This document shows, in pieces, positions 46,507-58,400 of a stretch of 64,000 nt of DNA. The stretch covers positions 310,001-374,000 of the forward strand of contig JAPEHQ010000013.1 of assembly GCA_027405735.1 (NCBI GenBank). The letters are read 5' to 3'. The notes beneath the pieces were generated by a model. That model had not been told where the DNA came from. It made no database searches and saw nothing but the letters and a program-made list of their open reading frames with translations. Origin of the DNA: Mucor racemosus (taxonomy: Eukaryota > Mucoromycota > Mucoromycetes > Mucorales > Mucoraceae). The first letter of the stretch is position 1; each line of letters begins with the position of its first letter. A program made the position numbers and the translations under genes.

Positions 46507-48464
46507 AATCTTCGCCAATCCATCACTTCAACAACACTCTTTCTTTTTTCCTAAAACGCATAAAATCAACAGCAAATCTATGTATATGCCCTATTTCTCA
46601 TTTAAATAAGCAACCACAATTCATGTAACTATTATCCAAAAAGGATTATTTTTCTCTTATGTATATATCATCACTTTCGTTTTCTTTTATGCCTTGACTT
46701 TTTCTTTATTTTCCCTGTATTTTCTCAATCATATCAAAAGTTTTCTCCATTATTACATATGTCACTTCTTATAACAAACAACAAACAACAAACAAACAAG
46801 TAAATAAATAAAGCATTCAATCATACATTACATCGTTTCATTTGACATGGATTTGCGCCATATTTGCAGCAGCAATATTGCCCTATTTTTTTTTTTTTTT
46901 CCATCAAAACCTCATGTCCGAGCGCTTATCAGTTGATTTACATAATTTGAAGTCTAGTTTTTGGCCCACCTTTAAACACGATGCTACTTTTTCCAAGTTG
47001 TTGAGTGCATAAAAAAACCCCCCTTAAAAAGGCGGACATTGGCCACTTGTCAAGCAAAAATATAAGAACGATAAATATACAATATTGTGGAGATGTTCTG
47101 TTGCATTCAATATTCCTGGAACAAGCATGCAACATCAATGCTATAATTTCTTGGCATTATTTTCGGAAAAGAAAGTTGAGAATCGCTCTTTGACATCTAA
47201 TGAAAATGTTACAAAAAGCTACATTTGTTTGATAAATGCAATGTTATGTAACATTTGATAATTGTATAGTAAATCAGAGATTCCTAAATCGTTTGATATG
47301 CCTAGTTTTCTATAAGGTATTCAAGTATTGCAGCCGTTTAAATGAGAAATTGAACTAGTTCTTCATTGAATAATCAAGTACTCGGTTAGTTTTGATATAG
47401 AATGTACTAAATTGTAAGTCTATCATTCCATTAATATTCGATTTATAGCCCTATATCACTGCGCATTAATCATTTAAATAGTATGTTGCCTTGAAATATT
47501 GCAGCTTTGTATAACTTGTTTTTACTTTAAGGATAAAATAATTTTGAAAGCGTGCTCATGAGCACCCGAAATGCTCAAACAACATCGAAAAGCCCCTGTT
47601 CATATCCGTTAAGCTGTTACAAATGAACCACTTTATATCAAATAAGACAACTACGGTTGAACAAAGAAGTTATTTTGATGACAGAAACTCTTTTCAAACA
47701 CTTTTATCATACAGCATTTATATCAAGCCATGTATGCTTATCCAAAATTATGAACTTTTTTTACAAGAGAAATCTTTATACGCTTAACCAATCTTTGTGA
47801 AGGTATAATAATTTTGCAGGCAAATGAACTCAAAATACTATGAAAGAGCTTAAAATAGCTATTTACTCTTAGTTATATCAGCCCAAATTTACACCTTTCT
47901 GGGAAAAAGTGTAAATTGTTTATTTGTAACACTCTTTTCTGCAAAAAAAATCTAAAATTAATATTATACTTTTACTTATCTCGGTCTCTTCTCAAGTTAT
48001 AAGAAAGTTCTCAAAAAATGTAGTCTTTACAATTTTCAAGCTATTTTAAAGGTAGACTTTGCAATATGCTAATAAATGCGTAAGGGATCATCATCATCAT
48101 CTTGATTGCAAAAGCCTACAATGCATTCAACTTTTTAGGGGGCTAAGACGCTAATTATGATCCTCATGCCATTTAATTTCATATACTACTAATTGCGCCC
48201 ATCTTTTATTAAGGAAATAGTAGTTACTGATAATATTGGTCTTTATATGATATCGATCATTAACTTGATGCTAGATATTCAAGGCTATAAACCTCAATTG
48301 CATATGTCAAAGACTTATCTTTCATAACAATGAAACAACTCTTCTACTGCTGTAAAAAAATACAAACAAACATATGTAATTTTTGGTGCGAGCTCCGAGT
48401 TTAAAATGATATCGAGCCCCCAACGCCCCCTTTTCCTTTACTTTTTTTGCACTCTCTAACAAAA
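46507..48464. other. Intergenic, no recognised gene
   Basis: About 2 kb of AT-rich sequence. Direct ACAAACA/AACAA words occur near 46780, and a T-run near 46890. No shared repeat family and no credible open frame were noticed. Confidence 0.35.
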
Positions 48465-48920
48465 ATGAATGAACAAGAATCCATGATAGACATGGGGAAA
48501 CGCCCTTCTCGTCAACGTCGGCATTTACCTACTTCAATAACATCAGCAGCTATTGTTCGATCAGACAAAGAACGACGTAATATAGCATTATTGAACATGT
48601 TTAATGGAAAAAAAGATAAAAACTGCAAAAGTACAGGATATGAACCAACAACAACAACAACAACAAAACGCAGAAAGCCACATCAGCAGCAGCAACAACA
48701 ACAGATACACAAACAAAAAGCGCGTCAATTTGTGACCAAATCAAAAACCACAGCTACTAGTACTACCAAACTAATTTTATATACCCTTAGTAGCTTATGG
48801 ATTTTGTTTGTTATATACCGCATCTACTTTAGTATGCAAACTGAAGATTTTAGTTATTTAAGCATTGTTCATTTTATATCAAAAAAGGTAACTGATCTGA
48901 TGCACGAGCCAACAAAATAA
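48465..48920 (+). CDS. Hypothetical single-pass membrane protein, basic and Q-rich
   Basis: A 151-residue frame without introns. The N-terminal half is basic (KRPSRQRRHLPTS, DKERRNIALLNMF) with a Thr run and a Gln run (about residues 63-90). One hydrophobic segment, LILYTLSSLWILFVIYRIYF, spans about 103-122, followed by a short polar tail. This pattern suggests a membrane anchor with a basic cytosolic N-terminus. The ATG at 48465 is the first in frame. I do not recognise the family. Confidence 0.55.
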   Translation: MNEQESMIDMGKRPSRQRRHLPTSITSAAIVRSDKERRNIALLNMFNGKKDKNCKSTGYEPTTTTTTKRRKPHQQQQQQQIHKQKARQFVTKSKTTATSTTKLILYTLSSLWILFVIYRIYFSMQTEDFSYLSIVHFISKKVTDLMHEPTK

Positions 48921-49070
48921 AAAATAAAAAAAGAGTGAAAAAAGGGGATTTGTAAGAGAAAGTTACAATTATGACGCATATCATAATAAGGGGATGCTTT
49001 TTCGTTCGTTAGTATAAAGTAAATTTTTTGTCATGCCTTCTAATTTAAATAAACTTGACTATTATACAAC

Positions 49071-49175
49071 AACAACAACAACAATAATAATAATAACAAC
49101 AACAAGAAAACAATCATAAATAATCTTGGTTTTTTCTTTCTTTTTCTTCTTCTTCTTCTTCTTCTTCTTCTCCCT
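49071..49175 (+). repeat. CAA/TAA and CTT simple repeats in a 5' leader
   Basis: ACAACAACAACAACAATAATAATAATAACAACAACAAG is followed by an uninterrupted CTT run at about 49145-49170, just upstream of the small gene at 49220. Typical low-complexity 5' UTR sequence. Confidence 0.6.
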
Positions 49176-49212
49176 CTTTTTTCTCTCCATTTCTTTCCAT
49201 TTATACTGCCTT

Positions 49213-49248
49213 ATGGAACATGATATATCAACCGCAAGATCAAGATAA
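49213..49248 (+). promoter_or_regulatory. Overlapping upstream ORF
   Basis: ATG at 49213 opens an 11-codon frame, out of frame with the main start at 49220, and stops at 49248. Ribosomes scanning from the 5' end would meet it first, so it could lower translation of the downstream protein unless the transcript starts later. Confidence 0.4.
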
Positions 49249-49615
49249 CTACATGTACAACAATAGTACTACAACAACTACCACCAATAGTAATAATGGG
49301 GGTTTGGCGGCGGGCTGGTCCGAAGATCAACAACAACAAGCTACTTCAGATAAACCAACGCATCCAGAATGGGGTGTTATGAAAGAACAGGATTTTCATC
49401 CACTTACACTAAAACATCAACGTGATCTCGAAAATTTGCATCAAGCTGGTAACTTTATTACTGATTTTTACTTTTGGCAAGCAAATTTGGGGGGTTATTG
49501 TATGGCTGACATGATTCAAAATGTGGTGGTTTCATCCGAAGGTGCATTTGTACTAATAAGACGTATTGTCGAAGGCGCTCCACATCCAGGTAGAAGAAAG
49601 AAGAAGAAGGCTTAA
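49220..49615 (+). CDS. Hypothetical small protein with basic C-terminus
   Basis: Intronless frame of 131 residues. A low-complexity Thr/Asn/Gln N-terminus (about 1-45) precedes a compact region, HPEWGVMKEQDFHPLTLKHQ followed by RDLENLHQAGNFITDFYFW and an aromatic/hydrophobic part ending RRIVEGAPHPG. A lysine-rich tail RRKKKKA may be a nuclear or nucleic-acid-binding signal. I do not recognise the family. The ordered middle section looks like a real domain rather than chance. Confidence 0.5.
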   Translation: MIYQPQDQDNYMYNNSTTTTTTNSNNGGLAAGWSEDQQQQATSDKPTHPEWGVMKEQDFHPLTLKHQRDLENLHQAGNFITDFYFWQANLGGYCMADMIQNVVVSSEGAFVLIRRIVEGAPHPGRRKKKKA

Positions 49616-50700
49616 AATTATAAATATATATTCAAAAAAAGAGGGCATATTGTGACAGATCTGGTATTCGTTATGTGTATGATTGTATATCTGTAATAAA
49701 TAATGGATATACTTATAAAACGCGATTCTCTATTATTGATAGTTTAATAAAATAAGTTTAATATATGAATAGTATGTATGAGTGCGCATTTATGTGGTGC
49801 TAATAATGCTTGTGGAAAGAGGTTTATTTTAGTATATATAAATTTTATATAGTTTCCCCTTTTTGCATTGATGTATAACATGTAGATACATCTATCAATT
49901 TAGGAAATTTTCACAGTATTTATACATACAACAATTTCTTTATACAGCAATTTAATCTTATGCAAAAGAAGCTCCAAATTACTATTATCAAAATATAACA
50001 TCAAATCGACAATTATTATGTATTTTATAGGCATCATGTTCCTTTGATAACACACCGGACAGGCTTGCCCTTGATAGAATCCATAGTCATAAGACGAAAT
50101 AGATATTAGCTTTCGATGATGATATCTATAATACAAAAAAAAAAAAAATCAACTGCGAATGAAGAGATAATTCGATTTCAAAGCAGAGATCAGCTTCTTG
50201 GAGGTATAAAAGACTTGAGAATTTAAGCTTATAGTCGATATCTCACCACGGCCTGATTCTGAAGAAATTATATGAACGTTTTCATCTTGCTAAAATTCTC
50301 TATATGATGATGCGTTTGACCGGATTCTGCATCAATGCATAATGAATTATACTAAAAAAAAAGTGCATTTGTAATATACGTCTCATTGCCACACCTTTTC
50401 GTAACTACTCTTATAAAAAGACTTGCTACAAATATACATACCCTATATCTATATATACCGAACCCATTGACGAAAAAAAAAAATATCCATTATATCGAGT
50501 TTCCTGTCATAATGAAAACAGCTTTATGTACAAATAATGTATAGAACTGATACTCATAGTGGTATTTCAAATTGTCTTTTTAAGTGAGACATCCAGATTT
50601 TACATTTTTAAATGACCAAATCTATAACATGGTAGAGCATTTTATAGGTATATCCACTTAAAACATTCAGTTCCAAAAACTAAATTTGGAAATCTATAAT
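49616..50700. other. Intergenic, no recognised gene
   Basis: About 1.1 kb. AATAAA-type signals for the preceding gene lie near 49698 and 49748. No coding region supported. Confidence 0.35.
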
Positions 50701-51240
50701 CTTCAAGTAGGGAGCTCGCCCTCAATTCTATAGCTAATATTATACTTTACGCATTTTGATATACACCTTAGACACTGTAAAATAGGTATAAATTAGCCGC
50801 ATTATGTTACCTATTCGTAATTTTATACTATATCTCACGAAAGACTGAAAAACAAGTAAAATTCGCTTCTTTTTCTTTAAAAACTGCGTCTCACTTTTCA
50901 TCCCTGCTCTACTTTTTTTTTTCACTAAATAATACCAAGAAAAAATTATATGCCAATGTACCTGAGATGTCCAACGTTAATCCAAAAACAAGTATCCAAA
51001 AATATCCTATTTTTTGCAGTTGATATTAATTTTTCAGTGCTAATGTTTCAGATTTTTACGCGTATTTCACTGCTAAAGAATTGAAAAATTTGAGACTTCA
51101 TATCTCTGCAAAAAATTAAGCTACCCTAACACTTTCTAATAATAAAATTTACTTGTTTTAAAGCACTCTATAACATATTTGAGTATAAAAAAATCCTGAG
51201 CATTTTTATTTTTTTTTATTTTTTTGACATTTTCATAGTA
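50700..51240 (-). repeat. Dispersed repeat family 2, copy 4
   Basis: Minus-strand copy containing the conserved SRAGMKSETQFLKKKKRILL frame (50740-50925) and the non-coding part shared with 37.95-38.15 kb. The ISPRK-encoding part is missing or truncated here. Confidence 0.6.
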
Positions 51241-51443
51241 TATGGAATAGGTAGAGATATTCACGGAAAAAAAGTATAAAGAAACAATAGGAATTTGACT
51301 AGATAACATTAGGATTTTATTATCAAGTTAAATTCTACTTAAGGACTTTTGTAATAAATAAATGACCTCTTTATATAGTTTTTACCAGAGAGATTAGGTA
51401 AACATTTTTACGTCCATACATAGCCAATAATGCCCCTTGTCAG

Positions 51444-51973
51444 TGTCGTATATTTTCAGGTTTGATAAATAATACTTAAAAAAGAATACAATTAAAAGAG
51501 AATGAGTAATGAATCAGTTCTTCAACTGTACAATAAAAACAAGATATCGTTTATTTAGATATAAAAGTAGAATGGCCTTTTATATTGATTTGACATTGAG
51601 ATCCTAAGATGTAATTTAAGTCATTATTAAAGCATTAGATATGTTTGATAGTAATCTATGGATTGAAATGGATCAATTATAATTTAACCGTTCTTACAGA
51701 GCTTGTAAGTTGCCTTGTTTCAATTCTGCGCTAAATGTGCTTGGATGTTGATTTGATAGCTACTTGATTGATTAGTCGCTGGGATAAAATAATATGGTGT
51801 CATAATTGAGGTCCAAACGTTCTTGGTAATTACTGGATTAAATTTAGTACGCTAGGAGTTTCTTATATCCGATATCAAGACTTTGCACTTCAATAAGTGT
51901 CGTAGTCAAAAGAGTGTGAGATGTATTGATACTGTAGAAGGTGATGACATATGGTACTAGGTGGCATACAACA
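51444..51973 (-). repeat. Solo-LTR-like repeat A, copy 3
   Basis: 530 bp; on the minus strand it starts TGTTGTATGCCACC and ends AATATACGACA, the same edges as the copy at 32893-33750. The flanks GTCAG and GTCGT agree only in part, so the target duplication is worn or lost. Confidence 0.65.
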
Positions 51974-52289
51974 GTCGTCAGATATAAGTCTTGATAGCAA
52001 CCAGTGAGTGTATTCATAGAGTTTATGGATCCTTGATTATAATAGTGTGATTAGGTCCACATTATGTTTATTGATCTTTAACTATAAGTTGCTAGAATCG
52101 AAGCTCGGTAGAAAGTTTATATTAGTATGAATTAGCATATATTATTTAGTAGTGTAATGTGTATTTATGCCAGCTGTACTTTAATTGAGAATTAGATGAA
52201 ATGGAGATCAATATAGTGAATAAATGTGAACATATTCCACACAATAGTAGATTATAAATATTCGTTATATTGAGCAGCAATTTTTCTCA

Positions 52290-52760
52290 TATTCATACTT
52301 CATGTTATCCTGCTGAGAGCTCTATCGGACCCAATTTAGTTCATTTCAAAATATTGAGTTTTCGTGGAGATATCATCAAAAATGTTTTAAAAAAGGATAT
52401 CGCTCTTATAAAGAAATGCCTACATTTTTTAGTCTTAGCGTTCACTGCTAAAAAAACGTATTTATATTAAAAAGCAATGGGAACTACATGATTTATCGAA
52501 AGGTAAATCGTATAAAATTAATCAAATGAAAAAGTACCGTTTTATTATGAGCTTCTAGAGGGGGTTTATATACTAATTGAATGAGTGTATTAAATGTGAG
52601 TGATAATATAATTAGAATGAGCATTTGGATATTGTGTGGATATATTGGAATCATGCTTCTATGATTCAATAGTAGCATGATGATAGACGCATGGAATATG
52701 ACCTTGCTTGACTTGCATGTTGAACATCATGGTTTGACAGATGTTCTAAATTGGTAATTC
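52290..52760. repeat. Family 2 fragment and LTR-like repeat B relative
   Basis: 52290-52400 matches the ISPRK-encoding part of family 2 on the minus strand. From about 52490 to 52740 the layout (CATGCTTCTATGATTC, TAGCATGATGA) resembles repeat B. Edges are unclear. Confidence 0.4.
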
Positions 52761-53376
52761 GGTAATTCCTAATTCTGATAGATCACTACAATTATAACTT
52801 TTCTAGCTTTATTAGAGGTATCCAGCCTTCAATTTCAGAGATAACCTGCTCGTGTAACTTTGTTGCGTCCACAGGTTATAATAGTAATTTGTAAGATGAT
52901 GAACCTTTTATATTGTAATCCTTATTGTGAAAGTAAGCTAACTACTGAGGGATGGCACTCCTAATTGTTCTCCGTTGAAGGATGATCCGGATTGTACGGG
53001 ATATATGAGATACCATATTTGGTTGCATGAAATATGTGCTCCTCATGTATGCTATGTTATTGATGTAAATAAATACTGATCTAACGAATGAAATTGTAAT
53101 ATAGAATTTGTATATAAAAAGGACAAATTATTGATATTAAATAAAGATTCTCTTCAGTTTTTGTGTGTGATTTAATTTAACCAGTTTCTTTATTAAATTA
53201 TACATTTTTTCTTGCTACAATATTTATTCTAAATCTTGTGCAATTCAAACTTCAAAGGAGGCTCAACGCCAGCACGAAGCAGCCAAAAAGAACCAATTGG
53301 ACCGGGAAGCCCATTGCATATCCTAATGGTCCCTCAGTTGAAGTGAATGAGATAGCTGCTGTTTTCAAGACTTCCG

Positions 53377-54312
53377 CTATCCTACCTTACCCATACGACG
53401 AATCATATCCAAAGAGGCTCCATTTAATTCTGTAATACGGGCACCTGAAATACAACCAGCATGTGTAGTATGAGGGCTTTTGACACCAACTTCAGCAAAG
53501 ACACAATGCAACGATTGATTTTGAGCAGCAAACGACATCTCTTCCTTTCTGGGGGCCTTGGCAGGCTTGAGAACCTTGATATTATACCAATTTCTATTAA
53601 TAGTAAAATTAGGAAACTCCTCCCCCTCGATCATGAAACGGTAGAAAAAATAAAATGCTACCGAACCCCAAACACAAACGCGCGCATCCTTATGCCTAAT
53701 AGCTCCACCGTACTGCGTTTTGTGGCTCTGGTTTATCTTACCACCGGTAAATTGAAAAACTAAAGCAGGACAATCCTTGGTGGCACCTTCATTATCAAAT
53801 TCAATCATTGAGCAGTATTGCAAGCTAACTCTTCTCAAGTTTTCGCCTCGCAACAACATCGAGTGATTGCAAATCACTGCCATTCGATCACGATAAGAGG
53901 CCTGGCCACCACCTCTCTTTTTAAAATAGTACATTGATAGAATAATGTACTGTTTGTAGGTGTAACCATCTTGGATACTGCTTTTAGCAGTATCAGCAAA
54001 TTGCTTTTCCTTAATCTCATTATAGATTTTGTCAAGGTTTCCTTCAAACATTTTGACACCGTATCCACAAGGATGGTTGGGATTTGTCTTCTCAGGCTTT
54101 TCTATGAGCTTCTGATGCTCCCAAAGATTGACTTCAGCCTGATCCTCTGTCTCGAGTTTTTTATCGAGATATTCATCGTTATCTATCTCATTTTTGGGCT
54201 CGTTTTCTGTAGCATTTTGAAGAAGAGATGACCTAGTAAATGATCCAGCCGCGCTAAAAAAAGAAATCGAAGATGAACTTTCACTAACAAACTTTGTAGC
54301 TTTTCTTTTCAT
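53377..54312 (-). pseudogene. Decayed Crypton-like tyrosine recombinase
   Basis: An open frame of 311 codons with the catalytic-domain layout of the Crypton at 6-11.6 kb: LLRGENLRR (cf. LLRGQSIRH), CPALVFQFTGGKINQ, GAIRHKDARVCVW, YRFMIEGEEFPNFTINRNWY and GARITELNGASLDMIRRMGK. It is clearly a different family member, not a copy of the tandem element. The HxxR box reads HAGC (Arg to Cys, one C-to-T change), and the frame stops just before the Trp/Tyr segment. The nucleophile and the GCR1_C domain are absent. The N-terminal 80 residues are acidic and unrelated. It is inactive as a recombinase unless an unseen exon supplies the end. Confidence 0.65.
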
Positions 54313-54519
54313 AGTTATTATTGTAAGTAGATAACAACTTTATAATTTGTTTATATAATACTGCTGTTTAAATTTTATTACTATTATTAAGTATTTTTGA
54401 CAGGTGAAATCGAAGAAACAAAACCAGGCACACTTATTGTGCCCCGGACAGATTCTACACCTCTTGCTGGGCAACATCAATCGTTATTTGTCGGTTCTTC
54501 AAATATATTTAGTTAATAT

Positions 54520-55203
54520 GCCTACTATGTATAAATATTTACAGTAATAAGCTTGAATCAAGTGGGTACAGCATCGTAAATTCTCGAAAAAGTTTTCAAA
54601 TATTATAAAATCTCTTATTTTTAAGACTTACAAGGCTTATGAGCGGAATATTAATTTAAAAAATTATTTTTGTCCAGATCATCAATTTTGACATTCTTTA
54701 ATTTTTTTTTTCTGGTTTTGCGAATTTAGAGTTAATTATACTACCAATTATAAAAACAAAAAATATACACATATACAGAATTTAGCGCTCTATTTGCTCA
54801 ATAAAAAATAACAAACATTTTTATTGCAAAATACTACATGAAAATCCTTTAATCAAAAAACCGTTTTTGGGCCAAAAATGCTAACTTCCATTACTTAACA
54901 TTTAATATTAAGTTTTTATAAAATGTGTATTAGTCATGGCTACAATTTTCTCTCACATTGTAGTATATTTAAACGTCGATTTTGGTATCAAAATTTGATT
55001 TTTCTTTTTTTTTTATCAAAATCATGAGTGCTGGTAAGGGTAAAATGAGTCCCGAAAATGTCCGCTACAAAAACTGAATTTTCAGACAGTACGTGGTTAA
55101 ATATAATAAAAGCTAAAAAAAACGCTTTTTTATTTAAAACTTAGATACGTATACCATAGTATAGGAGACTTAGCCGTTCAATCTTGCTATACTCAATTAC
55201 GAC
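54520..55203 (+). repeat. Dispersed repeat family 1, copy D, left part
   Basis: Interrupted at 55203 by the gypsy element; the right part resumes after 60922 and runs to about 61400. Joining the flanks restores the CAATTACG...TCGCTCTACGG order seen uninterrupted at 63525-63545. Confidence 0.75.
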
Positions 55204-55384
55204 TGTTATATCAGAATCCATATATGGCATTACCGATGTCTATTTTCATAGTCTCAGTCCTGGGTGTACCCATATCATTATTGTATTACCCGAGATTGCC
55301 GTCTATTACATATATCCTCACATTGTATATTGAATAAACCACACCTTTTACTCTTGTTCAATTCTTATTGTTATTGATAAAACA
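55204..55384 (+). repeat. 5' LTR of gypsy element
   Basis: 181 bp, TG...CA ends. It contains TTGAATAAACCACACC, a likely polyadenylation signal region (AATAAA), near its 3' end. No tRNA-primer-binding sequence of the usual TGG type follows; the next bases are a T-run. Confidence 0.92.
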
Positions 55385-55422
55385 TTTTTTTTGAACATTT
55401 ATTTAAAGACAGTTTATTCATT

Positions 55423-58400
55423 ATGCAAACATTTCCCACCACCACCTCTGAAACCCATCATTTCGATGGTAAATCAACATCTGCAATGGATGTTGACGAT
55501 TGTTCTTCAGTTATTGAGGAAACCAATCTTTCACGCACTGATTTGCGCAAGCAAATCAACACGTTAAAGCTTCAGCTCGCAAGAGCAACACAACTTTTAC
55601 TCACGAGCAACAGTGAGGAGGCGAAAGCCGAAGTGATCAGATTGAAAGATCTAATCGCTTTATCCAATGAAGTTTACAATGTCATGCTTCCATCTGAAGT
55701 CCCTGAACCTGTAAATTCATCTACTTCTGCCTCTGTGAGCTCTAACGCTACAAGCAGTGATAACTTTGATCATACTAGTAGATCCAATAATACTAGCAAC
55801 TCCTTTCTTGTACCTAGCAGTCTTCCTTGGATACAATGGAAAGATCATTTTTTCAATCGCAAGGCAGCTGTATACGATACACCATTAGCTTGTCTGGATA
55901 TATTTGAGTCAGTTCTTGATGCCCATGGTCTAGAACTTGATCAACATTGGAGACGTTTGATTAAGCCTAGACTTTCTTCGTCAATGTTGGCCTGGTTAAA
56001 AACCGTAGATCAATCCTTTTCGTGGTTACAGTTTAAAGAAAAAGTAATAAGTAAATACGGCTTGTCGCCTGCTCAAGAAAAAGCAGAAGCTAAACTTAAA
56101 CTGCAGCAACTGCGTATAAAAAGGAACGAAAGCATCAATGAATATGTAGATCGTTTCAATGTTTTAAGAGAGAAAGCAAATGTAGTTGACACTACAGAAT
56201 TGGTAAAAGCTCTTCTTGCCCCATTACCACATGCTTTAAATGAAGCAATAAATATACATGTACTATTATGTGATGATCCCAACAAAGATACAGTTGAGTA
56301 TACAATCGAAAAACTCAAGATTGCATACGTGGACTACCAATCCAGACATTATTTGGATAAGTCTTTCTCCACGACTCTTCCATCATCTCCGCGTCGCCGA
56401 GAAGATCGTCAAACACGACATGCTAAACCATATGATCGTAATTCATCGGATGGATTCCCGAGAAAATTAGCTGCTCGTCCTAGTAACCAAGCAAAGCCCT
56501 CGTCTCGTAAGGAATCGCCATGGTGCGACATCCATAAATTTCATGGTCATGCCACTGCAGATTGTAGAGCGAATGCTCTTAACAATCCAGGTAATATGCC
56601 TACAGCCCCACGAACATGTTACACATGTAAAAAATCATGGGTACCAGGACACAATTGTTCCTCTAATGCTTCGAGTAAGCACAATCCACATCGTAAGTCT
56701 CATGACAAAAAACACCGCAACGGCTATCATTCCTCATCTTCTGGCCGTCATAGCTCATCTACCAAACACGTACGCCCACCGCTAGTACCAGGTACCAAAC
56801 CTTCCAAACGTCATTCATCAACTTCATCCTCGGAATCTCATAGTGATGGAAAGACAACATCTTCGGATATTGACATGGATGAGCAATCTGGTGATGAAAA
56901 TCTCGTGTACGCAGCTGCTGCCTTAGATCTTGATTCTAACGATCGCAAAGGAAAGAATAAAGCTGAATGTAAGTACAACGATGATTATTTTTGTCAGCGT
57001 CCTGATAACTTCATGTCTAATGATGCCATTTATCTACCTCTAACTGTAGAGAAAATAAAAGTATGGGCCCTCTTAGACTCTGGATGTACCTTTTCTGCCA
57101 TCTCGCCTCAATTAGCAAAACATCTTAATTTATCAATAAAAAAGAAAGCAGGTCGCGTTATGCTTGCTCAAAAAGATGTTAATTTACAAAGGATTGGCAA
57201 AACAGCTAAAAATTTAGAAGTTTATTACAATACTAAAACTATCTTTTCCAAATTTGAAATCTTTGAGATTGTCAATGACCTTCATGTTTGTATTGGTATG
57301 AATCTTCTTCCAAAATTAGGTATTCAGATATCTGGGTTAACATATGATTGGGATGAACATACAGGCCCTGAGATTCCTGCCATTGATCCTGAACCATATA
57401 AACCTAATGACTCACCTTTTGGTAACCCAAGTGAGAGAGCTCAGTTGTTAAAATATATTCAATCTTCAATTGATGCCAACAAATCTATTCCGCCAGGTGC
57501 TTACTGTAATCTACCTGACAGTGCCATCATTTTACCTATCAAAAAACATCTCACACACGACACATTTAAACCGCAATACCCTATTGCTGAAAGTCTCAAA
57601 CCAGTAGTGGCAGAGCAAATACAAAAATGGAAAGATAGTAAAATTATTGAGCGTGCGCCTCCCAACAATCCTCACAACTCTCCTCTATTACTTGTCCGTA
57701 AGAAAAATTCGCAAGGCGAGTATACAGGCAATGATTATCGTTGTGTGATCGACAGTCGCTTAATCAACAAAGCTCTTGATCCACGAAAAATTGACCGATA
57801 TCCTCTGCCTTTAATCAGCGAAATGCACCGTAAAATGTCCAAATTTGCACTTTTTTCTACCATTGACTTAAGCGCTTGTTACCATTCTTTTGCCATAATT
57901 TCGAAATACAGGCCTCTCACTGCATTTACTGATTTAAACGGATCGCAATGGATGTTCTCCAGAGCCCCTTTCGGACTCCGCCCACTCAGTAGTAGAGTAC
58001 AGAGGATACTTTCTACTTTGTTTGAAGATATTAGCGAGCATACTAGCGTTTTTCAAGATGATATCACGGTGCATACCTGTGCGGATCTTCAATTTCATGC
58101 AAAATGTGTCAAAGAGGTCATTAATCGACTCACCAAAGCTAATTTGCGCATGAATGTGGAGAAATTGCATTTAGCACAACGCTGCATCTACATCCTAGGT
58201 TTTTGTCTATCTGAAGCAGGTCTTCAGCTCGATCAACGCAAAGTTGCCAATTGCCTCAACTGGCCAGTTGAAGTTAAATCCTCGAAAGAACTTGCTTCTC
58301 GATTAGGTTTAATCAACTATTTTCGCGAGTCCATTCCAAACATTGCTACGCTCACAGCTAGCCTGAATAAATTACGCAATGCTCCTGACATTCGAAAAGT

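Noticed and set aside
53238..53435. 65-codon plus-strand frame next to the recombinase relic
   Set aside because: Hydrophilic and plausible in composition, but no motif, and it overlaps the relic antisense.
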